The notes: a model not told the origin generated them from the letters alone. A stretch of 64,000 nt of DNA from Rotaria socialis (GCA_905331475.1 CAJNYU010002368.1:1-64000), one strand, 5' to 3'. Positions 11,661-26,707 are shown, counted from the first letter of the stretch. Made by a program: numbers and translations.

Positions 11661-14535
11661 AACTTTTTATTTTTGAATTGAGCTTTTGTTTTATTTTTCA
11701 AAATCGTAAGTACATACATTACGAATTGAATCTTGAAATGATTTTTTTCTGTTTAAATAAAGAAAAAAAGAAAGAGATAATAATAATGCGGGATTCAATT
11801 CATTCACTAGTGTTCAATCTAATTTCATATATTGACAATGGAAATCGCCATAAATTAATTTCAATAAAGATTCTTCAAATCGTATTGACTCAAACTAATC
11901 AATAGGAAAAAACGAAATAATCCATCTGAAATTGGCAAACATTTTAAAAAGAATTCGACGAATCTAATGAATGAAATATTCAGTGGTTCGAAAGCGATTC
12001 GAACAAATTTATTTCATATTTTTCTTCTTTCGGAAGTACAAATATGAATACAATGGATGAATCGAGTAGAAAAATTTAATCTTCAACAAGAATATGTAAA
12101 GGTAAAAATAGAAGATTGCAATTTTTCCAAGGATAGAACCATCAAAAAATAGCAAATGAATTATTTACTATCTGAAATTTTCTAATACAATTCTGTAGGA
12201 ATTATAGAGAATAAAAACATAAATAATTCGCAATCAAATGAGGCATCTTTCAACTATCAACATGGTGTTTTTCTTATCACATTCTTTTATATCTCTCGTC
12301 AAACTGATGTATTTTGAAATAATCGAGGACTAAGAAATCAGATTTTTTTAAAGTTTTGTGTATTCTATTCCTTTACACAATAATAAATAGAAATCTATTT
12401 CTGAATTCTCGGCATTGATAATATTTCATTTTCACAATTTCGTTGTGTGAAAAAGTAGCACATATTTTCACGTTGACGAGGTTTGTTGAAAACTGAACTT
12501 CTCTATGGAAATCATGATTTGAATTCGTATTAATGTTTATGAAAAAGAGAAAAATTGAGAATAAAAATAGTTTATATGGTTTTAAGAGTAGTTGTATACA
12601 AAATAATATCTAGATTAAGTGAACAATATGAAATCACCTATTGATTTTTGGTCATTTCTTTTTAACTAACTTGCAAAAAAAGAACAGTTTTATACATGTA
12701 ATTGAACAGTTAAATATTTTCAATAAATTTCTCGATTGTTAAATGAATACACGAGAAACATCATCGTTAATTTTGAGTAATTCGTAAGTCTATGAAATGT
12801 AAACAACGAGTAAATCTAAGTCATTTCTAGAGCTTAATGCATTAGAAATAAAAACATAAAAGTGCAAATGAATAGAATACAATCATTTTCAAGTAAAATG
12901 TTACAATAATAGAATGTTACTGATCGAATAATCTTATTAAAAATTTAAATCAAATAAATTTAAAATATTTCTTTAAGATATGTTCAAGTAAATTATGTCA
13001 TGAAAAAAACACATCGAATCTCTATCTTTAATTGTTAGCAGTATGAGTGTGTAGCACTCATCATACATATTTTAAAAATGAAATGTTTACTTTGAAAAAG
13101 ATTCCTAGAGTTCAAAGAACAAAACATTTCACAAAACATTTTGACTGTCAAAATAGAAACAGCAGGCAAGAAAAGAGAATTTCATACTATTAGACAATAT
13201 CAAGTAGTAGTAGTGTCATCAAAGACTTTGCATTCTATCTTTGACAATACAATCAACCAATGAAGTACAAAGCTGTATGAAATCAATGGTACTAAATAAC
13301 CAAGAAGATATGAACCTAAACAAGCCGGAGATTTGATTCGATCTAAACTTTTATGAAATAATTAACTAAAATACAATACGGAACATTTAATACAAAGCTT
13401 TTCCTTACAATTTCTTTGTAAAATATTCCGATCTATATATATTAGTGAGCATTACAACTTGAAAATTTAATTAATCATAAATATTTACGCTAGTATTCAT
13501 TTAGTTATAAGTTTTAACAGCTTACGAAACTATTTTTATTCTAAATGGATATTTTCTGTTGTGAATAAAGCAAACATATGACTACCTTCATAATTTATGG
13601 GAAATTTGTTTTTTGAAAGCATCATTGATTGCAATCTTAGATAAATTTAAAAAAAAACAAGAGAATAAACCGGAAAAATAGATTATACGACTATATGTCA
13701 GTGCCATAGAAACATTTCTCTTCTATCTAAATAACCACCCCAAAAGCTTATTTCACAGGAGCAATTGATAATGTAGCATCTTCTTAATAGATTTCAAGAA
13801 AAAATAAATCTTCTCATCGATTCGAGGAGACATCAGCATATAAAATATGTTTATCAATATCAAGCCACAAAGTCAAGCACTATTTAATAAAATATTAGTC
13901 AAACTTGAGAAATCACCGAACTGTTCATGATACAGTAGCCGTAGAAAACTGGTTTAAATTTTCTCTGAAAAATTTTATGGGAACGGAAAACAGAAAAACA
14001 AATTTTTAATTAATCGTTTTGATTCTCTTTAAACTTGTATTATGGATACTCAGCATTTCGAATGAATGTTTTCATTATAAACTTATGCACGGTTACAAAA
14101 TGTTCAAAACGTCATTTTAAAATTTTCATAACAATAACTATTCAATATGTAAATTAATAACAACAGTATTCATATGATTCGTTTTTTTGCTATTTCAAAA
14201 TGTATCTCTATTTTTTTTCGAACTTTCTCCTTTGTTTTGACTATTTTCTAATGGAATTTAGAAAATAATCTCATCAAATCAGGCCTATGCGAAGCCAGAA
14301 AAGAAAGAAACACATATTTCTTGTTTAGTTACTCATCACATGTTTATTTATTGTAACAATGAAATTGCAATTGAAAAAGAACTATAAAATATGCAAGAAA
14401 ACAATTTTTCACGACTACGATCAAATTAGTATAATCAACAGCAAAGATAATACATAAGATTAGATTAACTATATTCTATTTGTCCTAATATTCGATGAAA
14501 ATTTAATAGTGAATATAAATCTAATTTTTTCTAGA
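11661..14535. other. AT-rich spacer between cysteine-rich paralogs
   Basis: 2.9 kb without a recognisable gene. I looked for a third, decayed copy of the cysteine-rich family (runs of TGY codons on either strand) and found none. The spacer is long for a recent tandem duplication. Confidence 0.55.
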
Positions 14536-15009
14536 ATGGCTCGTGTATCTAACGTACCCTTCGTTACATCTCAGCCGACTCAATTCGATATTCACAGTAA
14601 TTTTGGAATGTTTCCTGGCGAACGCTTACTTTATCATTGTGAAATGAAAACCGGCTGCTGTGGACTTGGTGATCATCATACTACTAGTCTAACTGATACG
14701 CGCTATATAGGACGTACTAAATTTTATGTTTGTTGTGGTTGTTGCTGTAAAAAGCCGTATAATGATCATTGTATATATTTACGTGATGTTGCTCGAATCG
14801 ATGAAGTGAGAACTAGAGCTTGCTGCTGCAAATTCTGTACAGAAGAGTGCATCTTATGTTGCTGTTGTTGTTTTATGTCGACAAAACGCCTTCGATTAAG
14901 TGGATCATTTGGCTCGCAGCTGATTTATATTTCCGACAAAGAGACATCTGAGTTTGAAAGTATGATCACAGAGACAATCGCTCAATATAAACTACCGAAT
15001 CGACATTAG
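14536..15009 (+). CDS. Cysteine-rich PH-like protein, copy 2
   Basis: 157 residues from ATG 14536. I prefer this Met to one nine codons upstream because a TTTTTTCTAG acceptor ends two bases before it. It aligns along its length with the gene at 11180: FDIHSNFGMFPGERLLYHCE, MKTGCCGLGDHH, LTDTRYIGR, YVCCGCCCKK, IYLRDVARIDEVR, a cluster of CCCKFC and CCCCCF, then LRLSGSFGSQLIYIS. The conserved pieces are the TDTR turn, the LRD strand and the GSFGSQ strand. The Cys positions between them have diverged, suggesting that cluster density matters more than exact spacing. It probably has the same membrane-linked role, unknown in detail. Confidence 0.7.
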   Translation: MARVSNVPFVTSQPTQFDIHSNFGMFPGERLLYHCEMKTGCCGLGDHHTTSLTDTRYIGRTKFYVCCGCCCKKPYNDHCIYLRDVARIDEVRTRACCCKFCTEECILCCCCCFMSTKRLRLSGSFGSQLIYISDKETSEFESMITETIAQYKLPNRH

Positions 15010-15046
15010 ATTCTACTAAGTAGAAAAATTTCTCTTTCAATTTATT

Positions 15047-15052
15047 AATAAA
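15047..15052 (+). terminator. Polyadenylation signal AATAAA
   Basis: Hexamer 38 nt after the stop of the second cysteine-rich gene, followed by an A-rich run. Confidence 0.55.
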
Positions 15053-17569
15053 GAAGCAAACAAAAAAAAATAACGAATATTATTTTTCATAAGTTTCACA
15101 TTTGATCCAACGCCAAGTAAATATCATAAATAAGTCGCCTATTAATTGTTTATGTAATGAAGAGTATGCTCGATCAGTGAAATATAATTAGTTATGATGA
15201 AGCTTTAAATTCATAAATTCTATTGAGTAATGAATAAATAACGTTAGAAAAACATTTAAAATTAGCCCGACCATTTGTTTTCGATTTTCTCTGAACGAGA
15301 TCTAATCTTTGACACTGAAACTTAAAGTTGTAAAGAAAATTATCTGTTGTGTTTTAGAAATTATTCATTTTCACTTTTTTCGTCGTAAAATTTTCCAATG
15401 AAACTTGAGAAAAAAAACGAAATAAAGCTCCTTTTTCACTCATTATAAGCCAAAACTGTGAACAGGTCAAAGTAGTGAGTGTGGTTTCAGTAATTTAAAT
15501 TAGTTTATCTTCATAATTGTAATAAAATTATATCAGATCATTACTGCATGTAATCAATTTTCATTTTTTTGTACAGAATAAAAAACAGAAAACAGAATCG
15601 TCTTTCAACTTAGATCCAACTCTTTCATTTGTAACAACAAAATCGATCATAGGTTTTATCGTTTCTTGTTCATTTATTGAATTTATTTTCTCTTAAAATC
15701 TAATCGACTATCTAATAGCTACGAATATTATTAATTAGCACACATATTTGCTAGTATGTCTTGCTAAAATTAATTATTCAAAATTTCTCTCCATGTCTTT
15801 AAGAATCTCATGAAAGTATGATCTCGTAGTTATTCGTATGAGTAGATTTCTTTTATGTATACCAAAAATACAACAAATATTAGATAGAAAATATCTATGA
15901 ACTAATTCTTAGGTAATGAAGATTGATTAATTACTCAAGTAGTTGTAATAGTTGTGTAAATTATATCTATAATAATTTAATGGAAATACAATCGATTTTT
16001 TTTTCGCCAAAAATAAAATAACTACCTTGTATCCTTTTGTTTTCTTTTTAAATTTGAATTAACAGTATATGTTTCATTATTTGAATAAATAAATTGAATA
16101 ATGAAAGAACATTAAAAGGGTCATAAGTCGTATTGACATAAAAGATAATTATCACTAACATATTCAACCCAAAAACTGATTACTATTAACTTTTTTTATA
16201 GCGTGTGGAAATAAATTGAATGATATGAATCGTTGATGTGTTGATAGACAACTAGTGACATACATTTATTACTTGTCATCATCACTTATTTTTCATATAT
16301 TTCCTTTTAAGGTTAGTTATTGCGCTGAGAACAGACAAAGAAAAATTGATGACATCGACTCGACTACTAAGTATCAGAAAATTGATACAGATCAGATAAC
16401 ATTATTTTATTTTTCTAACTTTCATGGACTCCCCTATGCATATCATTGTTATTGTCTTACTATTCCATATCCTATCATAATATTCTCTTCGTTTGGTACA
16501 TATAAACAAGCGAGTAAATTGATAATGATCTACTATTTTTGTTTTCGATTAACTTTTAATTCTAGTTCAATTTAACATGAAATCGAGTGAAAGCCGTTTA
16601 TTAACAATGATAATTATACGAATAAAATAATTTTCTCGATTCATACACATATTCATATTTGATTTCAAGTGCAAAGAAGTCGTTCATTCTGTTCTCTATT
16701 GAATCTTTATATACGTATACATACGTATCTCAACAACGGTGAGAAGTATATATATATATATATGTATGCAAGTACTATTGGTTAAAGACAATAATGATAT
16801 GAACTATTTTGCGTCATTATCGACAAAAGCTTGTTATTTTTCATGTTTGTCGATACTTTGTAAATTCTTAAGTACACTCTAGTATCCATAAAGAGCGATA
16901 GTAATAATACTTTTAATATTCATTCAGTATAGACATTGTGTAGAAATTTCGGTTTTCTTTTTCTTTCTTGATGAAAATCTGAAAATGATTTTATATTTAA
17001 TAGATGAATGTTTGCTTTTCTTTAATTAGGAACATAAATGATTTTTCTTTTTTTGTTGTTGTTGTTTGCCTTCGATGTGTACTATCTTTGCGATATATAG
17101 ACAGACACATAGATCGGCTAGTGAACTACTTTGCTATTATGATTCTCACCGATCGGCTCGTGCTTTATTATTTGACAAGAGATTTTTTGAGCAGTGAAAG
17201 CATATAGATCAATATGTTATGTCGTCTCATGTTCATAACTTGATTTTTATTTCGAATTGAATCGATGAATTTCATTTTGTTTCCTTTGTAAATAAAAGAA
17301 TGATTATTCATGAACTTTTTGTATCCTTCTTGATTGTTATAAGTAGGTCATTCTCTTTTCTATCTTATCCATTCATATTGTATAATCGAAAACCTTACAA
17401 ATCATTCATAAACAAATATGAAATTAATAACAGTTCAAAGAATTATCGTCAGCATTTTCAAAAGAATATGAAACTCATTGACCGTTACATTTAATAAAAA
17501 CTTGTTTCGGCACGTAATTCAAATAAGATTTTTTCTTTTAGATACTTTGAACCTATTTCTAATCAACTA
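15053..17569. other. AT-rich spacer
   Basis: 2.5 kb. It holds a short (TA)n run at 16747-16763 and a 106-codon plus-strand frame at 16255-16575 that is rich in Phe/Tyr/Ile, has no homology I recognise and is within chance expectation for this much sequence. A TTTTCTTTTAG acceptor precedes the next gene's ATG by about 30 nt. Confidence 0.5.
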
Positions 17570-18730
17570 ATGAACAGACGAACACTTCATCGATCTCAAT
17601 CTGCAAAATGTCGAGCGTCTCCTTCAACATCTTCAATTATCAATGATAACTGTTTAAACCTAAAAATCTCATCATCTCTACCTGAAGCATTTGTTTCATC
17701 ATTACGTCAATTATTTTCTATACTGGATAAAACGAATTGTGGTTACGTACCGTTTGACGTGTTTAAACGTTATTTTGATTGTTCCTCATCATATTTTAAT
17801 TTCTTAAATGAACTCGAATTCGAATCGACTTCTAGCAATCATTTAATTACATTTAATTTACTTATAAATGCTATTGAACGATCATTATTATCAACAAAAA
17901 ATACTTCATCAAATTTAATTCCAAAAACTAAGCGTTCATTAAATCGTTCACCAAGTGTATTGGTTATTTCACCGGCAGAAGAAAAAGCTGAACGACAAAT
18001 TCCAACTAGTAATCGGAATTCCAATGGATTAGAAGTGAATAATTTCCGTGCATTGAATCCTATCTACTTTACAAATAGAGTAAAACGAAATAATGACATT
18101 GATTTTTCTATGGTTAGAATAAAGTTGGTTTAGTTTTCTTTTTCTATTTTGTTCTTCAATTATTTAGATACGATCTTTAAAACAATTTGAAATCGAGCGT
18201 GACCTTCTCATTGAGACATGTAATACACTTGATCGTGTTAAACTTTATTTAACTGATTGTCTTTATGACATGAAACGGAAGCAAAAATCATATTGTCGTT
18301 ATTTGACAACAGCTGAAGTTTGTTTTTTTTTTCAAATGGAAATTTTCTTTTATCGATTGTATTCATTTTTTTTCCTTATTCTATAGACGATAGGTGTTGA
18401 ACCAGAGCCATTGTATAATCGTGATTTAGTTGCTGATTTGTTTAAATTAGCTAATATAGTTGTTCAAGAAGTCGATTATAATTTAAAAGTAATTTTCTTT
18501 GAATTTTAAAAATCTTTTCTGTTTTTCTTTTTGTTTCCCAGAAATTATCAGATCGTTCATTTAATTCGATTGCAACCTCAATTTATGGAAGTAATAGTCG
18601 ATATGAAAAAAAATTAAAAGCAAAAGATGATTATATTAAACAATTAGAAACTGAAAAACGTATTTTACTTAACGAATTAATTCAAATGAAACGTCAACGA
18701 GGAACAATTATACCAATAAAAATCTCTTGA
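17570..18730 (+). CDS. Suppressor-APC-domain protein, SAPCD2-like
   Basis: Exons are 17570-18112, 18168-18317, 18387-18488 and 18542-18730. All introns are phase 0 with GT-AG ends (53-69 nt), giving 327 residues. Residues 37-70 (LPEAFVSSLRQLFSILDKTN, then CGYVPFDVFKRYF) match the EF-hand-like N-terminal module of vertebrate SAPCD2, known as LP.AFL.SLRTLF.ILDD...GYV. A Ser-rich linker follows (120-165). The second half is helical, with a final coiled coil (YEKKLKAKDDYIKQLETEKR, then ILLNELIQMKRQR) where the suppressor-APC domain ends. In vertebrates SAPCD2 binds LGN and regulates cortical polarity and spindle orientation; a similar role here is inferred. There is no membrane segment. The family call rests on the N-terminal motif and the coiled-coil layout. 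Confidence 0.65.
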
Positions 18731-21700
18731 AACAAACATCTTTTTCTTCATGTATTATAATAATGAGTGTTTATTTGATGTGGTTTGAGAAAGAAAAGAA
18801 ATATTGAATATTATGGAAATGACATTCACAAACTTAGTAGAATGAAACTCTCAAAAAAAGGAAGCATTAAATTAATTGAATGCACACTTTATTATAGAAA
18901 AAATCAAGAGTATTACTGTTAAAAAATATATTAAAAAATCAATACAAAGCAATCCATTTTATCAAGAAAAATAATATAAAGTTTAAAAGTTATTCAAGAT
19001 ATTTTCTAATTCCTAATAGGAAGATATTTTTGGTAATAAGTTCCATATATATGAACAAGATAGTTCTTTATTGTGATAATCATAATAAATCGAGAACTAA
19101 ATTGAACATACGTTAGTAAGCGATACTTTCAGTCCAACACATTCGTTTAAAGGTAAGTTATAAGTAAATCGAATCAATAGTGTTGATGTTAAGTATTTCA
19201 AACGAAAATCAAATTTGAAAATGAATCGAATATTTGTATTTAATGAGAAAAAACTAGTAAGATGGTACTCTTTCAATTGAACAAAATATATTGATTTATA
19301 GTATTATTAAAAATTTCTTTTTTCTGTCAAATATATTATATGTTCAGATGAAACAGCGAAGAATATTATCGTCTTATCTTTGAATATCCTCTTCATCTTG
19401 CTTTAGATATCCTACGTAGTTTGCTTACACATACATTGTTAATAGGTGATTTTAAGATGTAATCAATCAATTATACTAACGAAATCAAATTTCTTGTCAA
19501 AGGACTTGAAAACTTAAAAAAGGAATGCAGTAAAACCATAAAACAAGCATAGAATAAGTGTATTTAAATTCATTCATTAAAATTAATATTGTTAATAATT
19601 TAGTTCCGATAATTATGATGAAAAACTACACTCCTTTCGATTACTCATCAATAAATTTCATTGTTAATCAATAAATCTAAAGTAGATCATCAATATTATA
19701 TTCATTTTCTTATCTAAAATCTCAAGTTAATCAATCGTCTTGAGAAGAAAATATAACTAGAAATAAATACGAGTTATGATAACATTTGTTTTATTTTGTT
19801 CATTCTAAAATTTCTATTTGACATTTCATCTGTCTACGAAGCTACACTATCGAAAAAATAATTTGTTGGCATTATTTAATCCTTTCAATTAAATTCTACA
19901 ATAATATATTTAAAAAATGATTGTTCACTATAGTATTCAGATTTTTTTCTCTGTAGATCTATCTAAATCTAAATAAGTATACTAAAATCAACGAGTGTAC
20001 AAATTATTCATTCCAAAAATAGAATTTGTATGTTGTATCGTTGTACTCTTATTGAATTAAAGATATAGCTGAAGTTATAAATTCTATACTATATGATTTC
20101 GATGATTATATTTGCTTATACTATTCTGCCGCAGCAAACAAGTATCCGTCACGCCTCATCAATCATCTCATTTTATATTTTTCGAATTTTTACAACAATA
20201 AATAATGGAAACAATCTGAAAATCAACGACAAAATATTCGTTTTGAAACTAGTAATGTAAAAAAAAGCATAGAATATTTAAGAAGTTCTTTTCTTTATGT
20301 AGGTTGTAAAATTTAAAACATATAAATTTGAACATAATCATGATTTTATTAGCTGTTTCAAATGTGAATTGTCTTTTTCTTGGTGGGTATTCAAGTGAAA
20401 AATAAAGGACTTTGCCGAACATGTGAATTGATATTTTTTTGCAACAAAGAGCTTCATTGAAACATAAGAAAAAAAATGTCACCATCTCATTTTCGAAATC
20501 AATGAAAACACAAGAACTATACAACCCTTAGAGTTTTTCAAAAGTCATTAGTAAAATCTGTTATTTCCTAGAAAATATGATAGATCAATTTTGAAACAAC
20601 AATAAATATAGACAGCTAATCTTCCAGTGTTGATTGGTTCTTCAATCAAACGGGAGCAAGTCTTGAACCAAAGAATTCAGAAAAAAATTTCTTTAGTAAG
20701 ATACGAAGAAAAAACAATTTACATAAAAAGTAAGCTAGATATATTTCGTTGGTTTTTTGTTTGAATATATTTTCGAATGAAGTTCTATAATAAAATTAAT
20801 TTATCTGAATTATGTATTGCATGATATACGTACTTGTCGTTTCTTGACATTGATGCAAAACTCGACAAATTTATTGAAAATCAAAATCGTGAAAATTAAT
20901 TTTTTGTGCCATACTCTATATGATTACAGATATATTCTTACTACAATATGTTCTGTAAATTAAAATTTGATAGGAAAAAATATTATATGTGATAATAAAT
21001 AAAATACTCATTAGTGTCGCATCTACCTTAAATCAAACAAAGACTTCAGTTTACTATATTGTTCTATAACCAATGTCACGGTGAATCCTATCAGTCAGTT
21101 AAAGCTCAAAGAAGAGTATATCAAACAAACATAGTAAAAATAGACATCGACAATAGATGAGTAACAAGCGGTGGCCTTGAAGCGCAACGGCAAAATATTA
21201 CTAGTAAATACTCGCTTAGATTGGTTGTTTACATTGCAATATTCCGATTTATCTTTTGCAATGCTTTATATTTTCTGATGACACTAGAGAAAATACCATA
21301 GTCTAACGAATGAATTTTGAATTAGTTTTTTTTGCATCATAATCTTGTCTGTGTTTTTACTTAGCAATGAATACTTCATTTATCTTCATATTCAGTGATT
21401 TTATCTTAGTCTGAAATTAAACTCGAAATAAATATGCAAACAATTCTAGCATAAAATATATTGTGATAACTACTTTGATTATACAGTTATCGATTGTTTG
21501 AATCTATAAAAAAATGTATCATAGAAGCCTTCGATCATTAATCATAGAACATAGAGTAGCTTGAATAGATCTATAGTTGTTTAAAAAGTATTAAACAAAA
21601 GTGATTTGTGATTTTCTAAACGATATATTGTTTATTGGTAAAATTTAAATCAATTGAAATAAATATTTATTAAATCTATTTAAATTAATAAATACACATT

Positions 21701-22228
21701 GTTGTTATTTTTATCAGAATTTTTTCCTTATATGTTGTTATATCCCAAAACATATGTTTTCATCATAAGATACAGGTAATACTATATTTCTTTTCTTTTT
21801 CTTTTTCTTTTTCTTTTGAATTTCGTTTTTACTGAGAATAAGATACGCGTAGATAATTTGTCAATAGAAATCAGACAACTATCTGTACATTGTTGCTCCT
21901 GAGTTCTACTAAATGCCCTGAAATGATTTGCTTTCCTATTTGCATATACGTATATGCTGAAAATATAGAGCACAATGACTCATATCGGAATACCCGTGAA
22001 TAACCGATAACGTCGGTCATTAAGAACATTTTTGAACAAAGATATTTTTTCTTGATTTGAAAGATATTTTTCAATAGAATAGTGTACGTACGTACATAAG
22101 AAATAAATAGAATTTAATTAGACAAATGAATTTTCTAAAAGGGGTCGCTAATAGTATTAACAGGGCATTTTCGAAGAATTCTGTCTCGTCTGTATCGAGA
22201 AGAGAAAATTACTGCTCGGGTCGATCTT
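18731..22228. other. AT-rich spacer
   Basis: 3.5 kb with no supported gene. It contains a pyrimidine microsatellite (21783-21818) and chance frames only. A small GC-higher patch at about 21165-21200 has no recognisable feature. Confidence 0.55.
21783..21818. repeat. (CTTTTT)n-type pyrimidine microsatellite
   Basis: Tandem units of CTTTTT/CTTTT. Confidence 0.85.
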
Positions 22229-22235
22229 TATAAAT
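22229..22235 (+). promoter_or_regulatory. Candidate TATA box of GAPDH
   Basis: TATAAAT 84 bp before the GAPDH start codon, followed by a TC-rich stretch and TTTCTTAG (acceptor-like) about 40 bp before the ATG. The spacing is reasonable for a core promoter if the 5' UTR is very short or the leader is trans-spliced. Sequence-only inference. Confidence 0.35.
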
Positions 22236-22279
22236 ATCGCGTCTTTGCTCTATGTCGTTCTCTTTTTTTTCTTTCTTAG

Positions 22280-23734
<1,455 letters not shown>

Positions 23735-24487
23735 GTTCAATAACTTATTCATCATCAAGCGTTTATCCTCAATAGTCTCTTTTATGTAGTGTTCTTAGTA
23801 AACCTTAAACTAGTATAGTTTCTATTCAATATTAAATACTTCTAGTTTATAAATTTCATCATTTAGTCATCTGTGAGAGAATTAAAGAGAAAAAGAGTCA
23901 TACATTTCCTATTTGATTAAATAAATATAGATGTATATTCAATATGAAGAATATTGTACTAGAAAATGTTCGCATTTTTTAACATCGAGATGCAACAAGA
24001 AATATCATTTTACAAAAGAAATCATTCAATGAATCAAATTTTCATTCATATAATATTGTAAAAACAAGAAATGCAGATTTTTTGATTACAATCTATTGTG
24101 AATACTTTTCTTCGTTAACCAATTTGTCAAACAGTTGAAATGTAATTGTGGTGATTGCTAACTAAAATATCTTAGATAGTGTATCAATCTTATAGGAAAT
24201 CCACGTATAGAATAATGATCACCTAATAAATCAATATTTGCAAAATAGGATTTACATGAACAGATGAGTTGAATTTTATGTGGCATGACTCAAACTTAAG
24301 AATAAAGTCTATTTGGAATGAGAATATAAAATTCGGAAATATTGACAAATCTACTATAGATTCGTAATCAAAGATCCTTGAAATCTGAAGGCCAATATTT
24401 TTCTCACTTGACTTTTATCTTGGCATGGCCTCATCGATTGTACGAATTGAAATGAAAATCAAGAGTCAATTATCAATATGTAGTTTT
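23735..24487. other. Spacer 3' of GAPDH
   Basis: About 750 bp of AT-rich DNA, nothing recognised beyond the 3' flank of GAPDH. Confidence 0.5.
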
Positions 24488-24942
24488 TGGGAGAGCGAAA
24501 ATTGGTCGAACGAAAATTGATCGCCGATAATTGGTCGATACGAAAATTGGTCGAAAATTTTGTAATAGAAAAACAAAAGCTTTTAAAGGAAAACTCTAAG
24601 TCCGAAGTGTATCTTGAGGGTGATGGTGTGGGTGAGGATGAGGGTGTAGGTGCGGCTGAGGTGTTCACCGTGTTCTCAAAACAGGTAACGTTACTAAAAT
24701 AATTATAAGGTCTTCTTCTAAAGTTCTAAACTACTTTTCCTTTATTATGCATGCCTAATTTATTTGTCCGAATCACTATTTTCCTCTAATATTAACATGA
24801 TATTACAGTTAGTGCTAGTTTCAGCTTTACACTACAAAGTTCTGGCTGCTTTTTAAAGAAAAAGCTTTTGTTCTTCTATTACAAAATTTTCGACCAAATT
24901 TTCGTATCGACCAATTATCGGCGACCAATTTTCGTAGACCCA
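24488..24942. mobile_element. MITE with GAAAATTGGTCG terminal repeats, 455 bp
   Basis: About 105-bp terminal inverted repeats: left from TGGGAGAGCGAAAATTGG at 24488, right ending CCAATTTTCGTAGACCCA at 24942. Each arm carries three or four tandem copies of the dodecamer GAAAATTGGTCG with small changes and an inner block TTTTGTAATAGAA. The middle includes a GA/GT-rich GC peak at about 24615-24665. There is no coding capacity and no clear target duplication, so the superfamily is left open. Confidence 0.75.
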
Positions 24943-25783
24943 TAGTCAAAATCCTTCATCCGTATTGGTGCAAGGACGTATGTCTTGGGGTGCTTGGCAA
25001 TGCGATGCTCGAAGCTCAATCTTCTATCCATGATCGATATTGCATATATTTGTCGTAAAATAAAATTCATTATTGAAAACAAAAAAAATTTGTAGTACGC
25101 TTGTCGAAATTCACTAGCTGAAATAAAACTTATATATTCATCATCGGCTCTCAATACTATATTAAATATCGGGTAAATTAATAAAAAAAAAATATAATCT
25201 ACTCAAAATATTTCGTTATATGTGCTGTGCCTATTCGAATAGCACTCAGCTGTATATAAGAGATTGACGCATTGGTGAAGTGAAGTACAGAGATTCTTGT
25301 AGGAAATTCAAACAGTTACTGGGCTGAAGTAAATATTACAACGTACTGTTTTCAAAATCAAAACTCTCATTACTTGATTCGTTCATATCAATATTACTCA
25401 AGTGATGTTGCCGATAGAAACATACGAACAGACTTTGTAACATTTCAATGGGACGTTGTAGTTGAGATATTCTATGGAAGTTGTACTGACATGGTTTTTA
25501 TTCCATTCACTCGATAGTCAATTTAGCCTTTTGTATGACTTATAATTATATTAAATTAAAATAGCATGTATCATGATTGATTCATACTCATTTTTCTGTG
25601 TCGTTAATAAAACAATGAATGGAATATTACCTTTCATCTGTCATTATTTTCTGTTTATTGCTCGTATGGTTAATTTTTTTCATAAAGAGCTTTATTTGAG
25701 TGGATTGGCCTGATTAGTCCTGACCACTTCGTATGGTTAATGAAGGAATGAGTTTGTACAATCATCAATACCAATGACATATA
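24943..25783. other. Spacer with a GC-higher patch
   Basis: Bases 24945-25030 are noticeably less AT-rich than their surroundings and open in more than one frame; an acceptor-like TTTATTTCAG lies upstream on the minus strand at about 25105-25115. This could be a dead exon or part of another repeat. No family recognised. Confidence 0.3.
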
Positions 25784-26707
25784 TCGGGTGTGGCAAAAGT
25801 GTTGGAACATTTTTTCTCTTGCAAATATTCTGATAGGGAAACAGCACACGTTTCTAAATTTCTCATCAACCGATACAGAAATCAATTCACTACAGAGACA
25901 TGTTAACGTTAATTTAAAACGATGAAACCAAAACTTTTTATTGATTAATGTATATGGTCCAATAAATAACATTTATGTCCCACACATTTTTTCGTCATAT
26001 GTTTTTCTTTTCTGTTAAGAAGTATTTAATTTTTCTAAATATAAGCCACTGCCAGACACAACTCGAAAAGCTCTATCGATTGCGTGCGATATAATGTTTT
26101 CTAAAGCGTATTCTTCTGATTAGACACTAGGTCAATTTTTTGAAAAAGTATCATTTTCATCCTCAAGCTAGTGGTTTCGCAATGCAGGCTTTTTTAAATG
26201 GTACTCATCATTGAATCGACCTAATTTTGTCAGAATTTACTAGAGAATTGATTTGTCTGGTTATGAGAAGCTCAAATAAGACGTTATTTAAATGTATCAG
26301 CTAAAAAGAATTAAAATCCTATGAAAAAGCTATTTTTGCTGTAGATGCTCAGTCAGGAGATTTGTGTTATGCCCATATAGATTGTTATCAAATACTTATA
26401 GACATCCCTGAAGGTGCATGTGATGCAGAATTCAATTACAAGAAATCAAGCTTCTTAGATTCATTCTTAGAATTTGAAAAGAACCTTGGAAATATATAAA
26501 AGATTGCGGAGGACACAATTGCTATTGGATGAGTCACATATATTAACCAATAAATACTTTTTGTTTCATCGTTTTAAATTAAAGTTAACATGAGTTTGTA
26601 GAGAATTGAATTCTGTATCGGTTGATGAGAACTTTAGAATCGTGTGCTATTTCCCTATCAGAATATTTGCAAGAGAAAAAATGCTACAACACTTTTGCCA
26701 CATCCAG
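25784..26707. mobile_element. Tc1/mariner-type non-autonomous element, 924 bp
   Basis: Long terminal inverted repeats of about 195 bp (25784-25980 against 26513-26707) are about 85% identical by eye. They start TCGGGTGTGGCAAAAGTGTT on the left and CTGGATGTGGCAAAAGTGTT on the right (reverse complement), and both ends abut a TA dinucleotide (25782-25783 and 26708-26709). TA duplication with a TGTGGCAAAAGTGTTG-like terminus is typical of Tc1/mariner. The 530-bp interior shows no DDE transposase motif. It does contain a roughly 57-codon open stretch ending at about 26500 (AVDAQSGDLCYAHIDCYQIL, then IDIPEGACDAEF) of unknown origin. Confidence 0.8.

Noticed and set aside
16255-16575. 106-codon plus-strand reading frame
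   Set aside because: Composition follows local AT bias (Phe, Tyr, Ile, Ser), no motif, no splice or polyA context, and a frame of this length is near chance expectation over 64 kb on both strands.
25670-25972. 100-codon minus-strand frame
   Set aside because: Mostly the left terminal repeat of the Tc1/mariner-type element read backwards.
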